A stretch of DNA of 64,000 bases, taken from Haloactinomyces albus (lineage in GTDB: Bacteria; Actinomycetota; Actinomycetes; Mycobacteriales; Pseudonocardiaceae). Positions 59,093-64,000 of this stretch are shown here, piece after piece. Position numbers and translations under genes: made by a program. Within the stretch, counting starts at the first letter, position 1, and each line of letters starts with the position of its first letter. The notes under the pieces were generated by a model, which saw only the letters and a program-made list of their open reading frames with translations, was not told the origin of the DNA and searched no databases. Where the stretch lies: NCBI RefSeq assembly GCF_031458135.1, contig NZ_JAVDXW010000001.1, positions 3,100,001-3,164,000 on the forward strand, written 5' to 3'.

Positions 59093-60864
59093 GTGTGCTC
59101 CCTCGATTCGGTGGCTGCCGGAGACGGAGCCGGTGCGGCGGCTACCGTGCCGGTACTGGCGGTCGAGTGGGAACCCCAGCTGTGTGCACCGACGAACTGC
59201 CCGCCCCGGATGGTCGTGGTGTTGTTGATGATGTGAGTGCTTTGCCGGTCCAGTTCCTCGGTGCTGTAGCCGCGTTCGGTCAGGTGGTTGCGGACCGCCG
59301 AGAACATCCGTTTCTCCAGTAGCCTGATGTGGCGCTGGCCGTCGAGATCCTGGAACTCGCCACCACACTGGTCGTCGGCGGCCATTTCCCGGATGCTCTC
59401 GATGTTGCGACGGGCGTAGGTGGGGTCGGTCGCTCCGAGCCGGGTGGGCGCGGCGCGCAGGCCGTGTGCCATCTGCCGGATGGTGCGCCAGCGTCGTGCG
59501 ATGCTGCCCAGCAGCTGCAGGAACTCGAGCGTGGCCAGACTTACCGCGTGGGACGCCGATGGGTCGACATGGCCACCCCTGCGGTACTCCGGAGCGATCG
59601 GGAACAGGCAGTAGGCGTTCCATTCGAGGTAGAGCGTGCGGTTGTCACAACCGATGTTGAGAAACGTGGAGACGACCAGGTCGGAGTCCCAGCTCGGCAC
59701 ACTGCTGCGCTGGAAATGCCGAACCCACTCCTGATCCTGGTCCATCAGGCTCAGCAAGGTCTCGTTCCGAAGCGCGATGGCGGGACGTCCGCTGTGGTCG
59801 GGCAGTAGCTCGTGCGCCAACGGGCTGTCCCGGTGCCTGCGGAGGCCCTGACTGGAGGCCACGACCAGGGGCTCCACCGTCAGGTCGCGGAGACGTCCGC
59901 CGGGGGCGAGCAGGTCGGCTTCGCGCATGTTGCACAGTTCGGTGCTGACCGCTTCGTACAGTTCCTGGGGACGCAGCGGTGTGGCTTCGTCGGAGTTCTG
60001 CTCCCGGCGGCGGAGGACCAGGGGAAGCGTCCAGGCGCTGACGCGGTGGCCATGAGCGACGAAGGCGTCCCAGCCACTGTGGACGAGGATGTTGCCGCTC
60101 GCCGACCGGTGAGCCACCTCGTCCAGCAGCGGCCCGTGGCGGGAAACGACCGCCGAAATCAGGCGGTTGATCAGGTTGGCGATCAGCGGGGATGGCTGCG
60201 GCGGTGGGGCAGGACTGCTATGCGTGGCCAGCAGCTGCTGCACGACACGCTTGTCCGCCAGCAACACCAGGTAGATCGCGGCCACGGCCGGCAGAAATAC
60301 CAGCGCGAGGAGGAACCAGGCCACGCCCGGCGAACCCCCGCTTCCGAGGGCGCTCGCGATCAGCATGGTGGAGAACAGGAAGAACAGTCCGCCACCGAGC
60401 AGCCAGACCAGGAACAGCACTGTGGCGGCCATGCCGACGAAGCTGACCCCGCTCTCCTCGTCGCGGGTGTCCGGGTCTTCTCGCCGCGGAGTTCGTCGCA
60501 GGCCGACGGTCAACGACCAGAACAGACACATCGCGCCCCAGAACAAGGTGAAGGCGACGCTGTAGGGCAGGACGACGAGTGCGGCCACGAGCATGAGGGC
60601 CAGCACGGTCGCGTCACGTGCCCGGCGCCGTCGCCGGGCTACGAGGGCCTGGGTCAGGATCACCCGGGCGTCCAATCCCAGTGCCGGAGGCAGTGCCTCC
60701 GAAGGGGCGGAGAAATAGGTGTCGATGACGCGGTCGGCGAAGTCGGGCTTGAGATGGACGGCAGCCGTGAGGTGCCGTGTGATTTCGTCGTGGGATTGTG
60801 GAGTGCCGGTTCCTCCGGGCGGACTACTCGGTGCCGCTACGGCCGTCGGTGGTGTCGGGTGCAT
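59089..60864 (-). CDS. Polytopic membrane protein with cytosolic domain and C-terminal GGQFVGAHSWGS motif (591 aa)
   Basis: About four hydrophobic segments lie in residues 85-215 (TVLALMLVAALVVLPYSVAF, FVGMAATVLFLVWLLGGGLF, VAWFLLALVFLPAVAAIYLV). A large soluble region follows (GNILVHSGWDAFVAHGHRVS, WVRHFQRSSVPSWDSDLVVS, NRTLYLEWNAYCLFPIAPEY). From memory this resembles a widespread uncharacterised actinobacterial membrane-protein family. The last 40 residues carry TIRGGQFVGAHSWGSHSTAS. GGAGATCC precedes the ATG at 60864. First gene of a two-gene operon. Confidence 0.82.
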   Translation of the reverse strand: MHPTPPTAVAAPSSPPGGTGTPQSHDEITRHLTAAVHLKPDFADRVIDTYFSAPSEALPPALGLDARVILTQALVARRRRRARDATVLALMLVAALVVLPYSVAFTLFWGAMCLFWSLTVGLRRTPRREDPDTRDEESGVSFVGMAATVLFLVWLLGGGLFFLFSTMLIASALGSGGSPGVAWFLLALVFLPAVAAIYLVLLADKRVVQQLLATHSSPAPPPQPSPLIANLINRLISAVVSRHGPLLDEVAHRSASGNILVHSGWDAFVAHGHRVSAWTLPLVLRRREQNSDEATPLRPQELYEAVSTELCNMREADLLAPGGRLRDLTVEPLVVASSQGLRRHRDSPLAHELLPDHSGRPAIALRNETLLSLMDQDQEWVRHFQRSSVPSWDSDLVVSTFLNIGCDNRTLYLEWNAYCLFPIAPEYRRGGHVDPSASHAVSLATLEFLQLLGSIARRWRTIRQMAHGLRAAPTRLGATDPTYARRNIESIREMAADDQCGGEFQDLDGQRHIRLLEKRMFSAVRNHLTERGYSTEELDRQSTHIINNTTTIRGGQFVGAHSWGSHSTASTGTVAAAPAPSPAATESREHT

Positions 60865-61141
60865 GGATCTCCTCGGTGGTGCCGGTCCGTGCGCGAGGGC
60901 TGCTGTTGATATTGCTCACTCCGGTGAATCCGACGCGAGAAAATGAAATGAACTCATCCGATCGGAGTAAATGGGCTCGGGCGGGCCGGGACAGGATTGC
61001 TGATCGTGAGTTGCGTCCCTCGATCGAGTCACGTTTTTCCGGTGTGCGACCACTCGGAAGGATCAGTGATGCAGGTCACGAAAGCTGCGTACCGGATGAG
61101 GACTTAAGGCTCTTGCCGGGCGCTCGTGACAGTGGCCGCCG

Positions 61142-61495
61142 ATGACCGTAGAGTCGCTACTCGTGAAAGCCGATGCCCTACGTGGTCACCTGGACGGGTT
61201 GCTGCTGGCCACTCTCGACGGTAGGCAGCTCCACGGCTACGCGATCATCGAGGCGCTGCAGCAACGCAGCGGTGGTGCCGTCGATCTCCCCACCGGCACC
61301 GTCTACCCGGCATTGCGCCGGCTGGAACGTGCCGGGTACGTGTGCAGCGAGTGGAGCACCGTCGGCGGGCGCAGGCGACGTACCTACCGCCTGACTCGAT
61401 CCGGGATGGGCACTCTCCATGCCGAACGGCGTGCCTGGCGGGAGTTCACCGCTGCTATCGAAGGTGTACTCGGTGACGTGGTCACTCCTGCCTGA
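61142..61495 (+). CDS. PadR-family transcriptional regulator (117 aa)
   Basis: Winged-helix repressor. LLLATLDGRQLHGYAIIEAL, VDLPTGTVYPALRRLERAGY, GRRRRTYRLTRSGMGTLHAE are the PadR recognition region. ATG at 61142. The short C-terminal helix fits the small PadR-s2 type, usually autoregulating and controlling an adjacent membrane or transporter gene; none is obvious here. Confidence 0.9.
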   Translation: MTVESLLVKADALRGHLDGLLLATLDGRQLHGYAIIEALQQRSGGAVDLPTGTVYPALRRLERAGYVCSEWSTVGGRRRRTYRLTRSGMGTLHAERRAWREFTAAIEGVLGDVVTPA

Positions 61496-61620
61496 AGGTG
61501 GGACGTGTCGAGGTGTTTCGCCGGGCGGGCGACGCCGCCGCTGTTTTCGAGCTGTACACACCCCACCCCGGGATGGCGGCGGTATCCGTGTTCCGTCCCG
61601 TCCGTGCCACGATCTGACCT

Positions 61621-61959
61621 GTGGTTAGCGCACTCATCTACCTCGTCGTCGTACTCGCCGTGGCCGCGGTGATCTACCTGCTCGCCTCCCTGGTATTCGG
61701 TCGTGGTGAGGAAATGGAGCCACTGCCGCCCGGATCGACTCCGACGCGACTGCCGCCCTCGGGGGTCCAGGGCGGCGATGTGCGCGCCTTGCGATTCCAG
61801 CAGGTCTTTCGCGGGTACAAGGCTTCCGAGGTGGACTGGGCGCTGAACCGGTTGGCCGGGGAGCTGGACGAGTTGCGTGGTCAGGTCGCGGTACTCGAAC
61901 GCCAGTTGAACGCGGCGAGCGAGCAGCGCCACCGACCGCCCGCCGACGGAAGGGACTGA
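61621..61959 (+). CDS. Membrane-anchored DivIVA-domain protein (112 aa)
   Basis: One N-terminal helix (ALIYLVVVLAVAAVIYLLAS) anchors a DivIVA-type motif: DVRALRFQQVFRGYKASEVD, WALNRLAGELDELRGQVAVL followed by a coiled coil. DivIVA proteins mark polar growth or septum sites in actinobacteria. GTG at 61621. The same order (LOG genes, DivIVA-domain protein, DUF3117) occurs in mycobacteria. Confidence 0.88.
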   Translation: MVSALIYLVVVLAVAAVIYLLASLVFGRGEEMEPLPPGSTPTRLPPSGVQGGDVRALRFQQVFRGYKASEVDWALNRLAGELDELRGQVAVLERQLNAASEQRHRPPADGRD

Positions 61960-61964
61960 AAGAC

Positions 61965-62447
61965 ATGGGTACTGCCGAGGTGCGGCAGAGCGTGCAGGTT
62001 CAGGAGGCGGCCGAGGTGGTCTGGGCCGCAGCCACCGACTGGAGCAGGCAGCGCGAGTGGATGCTGGGCACTGAAGTGCATGTGACCAGCGGCGACGGTG
62101 CCGGACCCGGAGCGGAACTGATTGCCTTCACCGGACTGGGCGGGATCGGTTTCCTGGATTCGATGGAGATCACCGAATGGGCACCGCCGCTGCGCTGCGT
62201 CGTCCGTCATCGCGGCACCCTGGTGCGGGGAACGGGTGGTTTCCACATCGTGCGCAGCGCTGCGGACGGTTCGACGTTCATGTGGTGGGAGCGGTTCGAA
62301 CTCCCTGCTGTCGGCTCCGCGGTCTGGCCGCTGGTGCGCCCCGGCGTCAGCTGGGGTCTGCGCACGTCGCTGACGCGGTTCGCGAAGTTCTGTCACCGCT
62401 ACCGGAGAGATCACCCCGCCCGGTCCGAGGGGACAGCCGAGGAGTGA
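61965..62447 (+). CDS. SRPBCC (polyketide cyclase/START-like) protein (160 aa)
   Basis: Hydrophobic-ligand-binding fold: EVRQSVQVQEAAEVVWAAAT, DWSRQREWMLGTEVHVTSGD, FLDSMEITEWAPPLRCVVRH and RTSLTRFAKFCHRYRRDHP. Six bp after the DivIVA gene, so likely co-transcribed. Substrate unknown. A stem-loop follows its end. Confidence 0.88.
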   Translation: MGTAEVRQSVQVQEAAEVVWAAATDWSRQREWMLGTEVHVTSGDGAGPGAELIAFTGLGGIGFLDSMEITEWAPPLRCVVRHRGTLVRGTGGFHIVRSAADGSTFMWWERFELPAVGSAVWPLVRPGVSWGLRTSLTRFAKFCHRYRRDHPARSEGTAEE

Positions 62448-62511
62448 GCCGACGAAGACATGACCGGTGCACAGGGATCGGTGCACCGGGACCGGTACGG
62501 GGATGTGGACG

Positions 62512-62563
62512 ATTTCGCGAGAAATTGGCGTTCACCCGAGTGATGGTGAATTTCTCGCGAAAT
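62512..62563. terminator. 15-bp inverted repeat with TTTCGCG core between convergent genes
   Basis: ATTTCGCGAGAAATT (62512-62526) pairs with AATTTCTCGCGAAAT (62549-62563) around a 22-nt loop, between the SRPBCC and enoyl-CoA hydratase genes. The arm also occurs at 42988-43003, so it may be a dispersed element as well as a terminator. Confidence 0.75.
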
Positions 62564-62580
62564 TGCCCGACGTTTCGCGT

Positions 62581-63372
62581 TCAGTGGCCGGTGAACTCGG
62601 GATCGCGCTTGTCGATGAATGCCGAGACCGCCTCCCGATGATCGGCTGTGTTCCCGGACTCGGCCTGGGCCCCCGCTTCCACCGCGAGCGTTTCGTCGAG
62701 CCCCTCGGCTGCCGCGGCGAGCATCGTCTCCTTGATCCGCGCGTACGCGCTGGTCGGACCGGTTGCCATCCGGGTGGCGAGTTCGGTGGCCGCGCCTGCC
62801 GCTTCGCCCGCGGGCACGACGCGATTGACCATGCCGATCCGCAGTGCCTCGTCGGCGGCCACGGGCTCGGCCAGCAACAGCATCTCCATCGCCCGGCCGT
62901 ATCCGATCAGCCGGGGTAACGTCCACGACGCGCCGGAATCCGTGGACAGGCCGACATTGGCGAAAGCCATCAGGAACTTCGCGTTCTCCGCGGCCACTCG
63001 CAGGTCGCAGGCATAGGCCAAGGACGCTCCTGCGCCTGCCGCCGTGCCGTTGACCGCGGCGATCGTCGGCTTGGGCATGGTGGTGACCGCTCGGATAAGC
63101 GGGTTGTAGTGCTCCTCCACCGTGCGTAGTGGTGTGGGATCGTCGGATTCCAACTGGGTGATGTGTTCCTTGAGATCCTGTCCGGCGCAGAATGCCTTTC
63201 CGGCGCCGGTGACCACCACGGCACGCACCGAATCATCGGCTGCCGTGTCCCGCAGAGCCTCGATCAGCCGCTGCTTGAGTTCGACGGTCAGCGAGTTGAA
63301 CGCATCCGGGCGGTTCATCGTGATCCGTCGTACACCGTGGGTGTCTTCGATCAGCAGTACATCGTCGGACAC
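62581..63372 (-). CDS. Enoyl-CoA hydratase/isomerase (263 aa)
   Basis: Crotonase-fold enzyme acting on acyl-CoA. GVRRITMNRPDAFNSLTVEL, FCAGQDLKEH (oxyanion hole), PLIRAVTTMPKPTIAAVNGT, AAGAGASLAYACDLRVAAEN (second oxyanion Gly), FANVGLSTDSGASWTLPRLI. The Asp in STDSG resembles PaaG-type isomerases rather than Glu/Glu hydratases, so ring or isomerisation chemistry is possible. GTG at 63372, AAAGGA upstream; the longer upstream frame is not conserved. Confidence 0.92.
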   Translation of the reverse strand: MSDDVLLIEDTHGVRRITMNRPDAFNSLTVELKQRLIEALRDTAADDSVRAVVVTGAGKAFCAGQDLKEHITQLESDDPTPLRTVEEHYNPLIRAVTTMPKPTIAAVNGTAAGAGASLAYACDLRVAAENAKFLMAFANVGLSTDSGASWTLPRLIGYGRAMEMLLLAEPVAADEALRIGMVNRVVPAGEAAGAATELATRMATGPTSAYARIKETMLAAAAEGLDETLAVEAGAQAESGNTADHREAVSAFIDKRDPEFTGH

Positions 63373-63891
63373 GGGGATCCTTTCGTCGGTGGTGGCCGAC
63401 GCGGCGGGTCTTCGTCCGCCCGCGGCGTCGGTGTCAGGCAGCGTGGCAGCAGAGTGACGGCAGTGTGACAGCGGACACGGTTGCGATGATCGGGGCTTCT
63501 CCACGGTAGTCGTGTTTCGTCCGCGACCGGAACATGCGGCGACGGTGCTCCGGAATGGCACACTCCGGAGTGGACGGTGATCGTCCTCTCCCGAGGGATC
63601 CGGAGGGGGCAAAAGGCGTGGCAGCTCGTGCTGGATCGCGGCGGTGCGGTGCTGTGGCCGGTGATTGCTCGACATCACCCGTGCGCATCAGCCTGCCCCT
63701 GGGGCCGGGAATCACCGAACGAACTCGCACGACGGCTGAGTCTGCCACTTGCCTGCGGTATCGGACCAGCGCAACTCGGACACGCTTTGATCGGTTCGGT
63801 TTCGCGGCTGCATCCGGATGGGGGAGAATGGTGTGGGACCAACTGGTTGTGGCGACCAGTGGGTGGGAAGAGTTCACGGAGGGAGCACGCT
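63373..63891. other. Intergenic region, no gene seen
   Basis: This 519-bp gap lies between the divergent enoyl-CoA hydratase and DUF3117 genes. Open frames on both strands are Arg-rich and lack ribosome-binding sites. The mycobacterial tagA between these positions is not present here. It likely holds two divergent promoters. Confidence 0.55.
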
Positions 63892-64000
63892 ATGGCGGCC
63901 ATGAAGCCCCGGACCGGTGACGGTCCCCTCGAGGTGACGAAGGAGGGACGCGGGATCGTGATGCGCGTTCCGCTCGAGGGCGGTGGGCGCCTCGTCGTCG
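63892..64000 (+). CDS. DUF3117 protein, 5' part
   Basis: MAAMKPRTGDGPLEVTKEGR and GIVMRVPLEGGGRLVV are the N-terminus of the tiny, very conserved actinobacterial DUF3117 family (usually about 55 residues; Rv1211-like). GGAGGGAG lies before the ATG at 63892. The gene is cut by the window edge. Function unknown. Confidence 0.93.
   Translation, partial: MAAMKPRTGDGPLEVTKEGRGIVMRVPLEGGGRLVV

Noticed and set aside
63434-63877. Minus-strand frame of 147 codons upstream of DUF3117
   Set aside because: Arg/Pro-rich, typical of antisense frames in high-GC DNA; occupies the expected promoter region.
1-64000. tRNA or rRNA genes
   Set aside because: No cloverleaf with a GTTCGAnTC-type T-loop or rRNA sequence was recognised by eye; a covariance scan would decide.

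Overview
The window is a high-GC actinobacterial chromosome segment. The order typA, LpqW-type lipoprotein, mshB, small membrane protein, ferredoxin, dapC, with dapD, dapE, LOG-family, DivIVA-domain and DUF3117 genes further on, is the conserved layout known from Mycobacterium and Pseudonocardiales. The many XRE/DUF5753 and DUF397 genes, the DUF574-type methyltransferase and the insertion sequences point to a member of the Pseudonocardiales or a close relative. No rRNA or tRNA gene was recognised.

Layout. Positions 1-2,900 hold an XRE regulator and decaying small accessory genes. From 3,000 to 21,200 is a mosaic rich in insertion sequences. It carries two copies of one IS5-family element, a broken IS701-type element, a broken IS110-type element, and IS3, IS30 and zinc-ribbon recombinase-like remnants. 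An 89-bp inverted repeat lies at 4.4 and 18.6 kb. Between these lie intact modules: an ECF sigma factor/anti-sigma factor/ABC-exporter operon (4.6-8.7 kb), a serine recombinase with a Cys-rich microprotein (10.5-11.6 kb), an SGNH-type lipoprotein, and an AfsQ1/AfsQ2-like two-component operon with a lipoprotein and an acyltransferase (13.0-16.9 kb), followed by a polysaccharide deacetylase.

From 21.2 to 28.9 kb come small stress and regulatory genes (VOC, exonuclease, AraC/GyrI-like, PH-SHOCT, DUF397/XRE pair, methyltransferase). From 28.9 to 41.6 kb come glmS, a TPP-riboswitch-controlled thiamine ABC transporter, and an ABC/LolA-like operon divergent from a two-component system. Between 42 and 45 kb there is a pentapeptide-repeat protein, a possible vestigial CRISPR-like pair of repeats, an operon of three tiny genes, and a second XRE/DUF397 pair. 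From 45.6 to 64 kb lies the conserved core: typA, mycothiol biosynthesis (mshB), the succinylase lysine/diaminopimelate pathway (dapC, dapD, dapE), LOG proteins, PadR, DivIVA-domain protein, enoyl-CoA hydratase and DUF3117.

The most unusual item is at 58.7-60.9 kb. A polytopic membrane protein and a translationally coupled 123-residue protein share an almost identical Gly-rich motif (GGxFVGAHSWGS), at the C-terminus of one and the N-terminus of the other. This is the arrangement expected of a homotypic, possibly amyloid-type, signalling pair.
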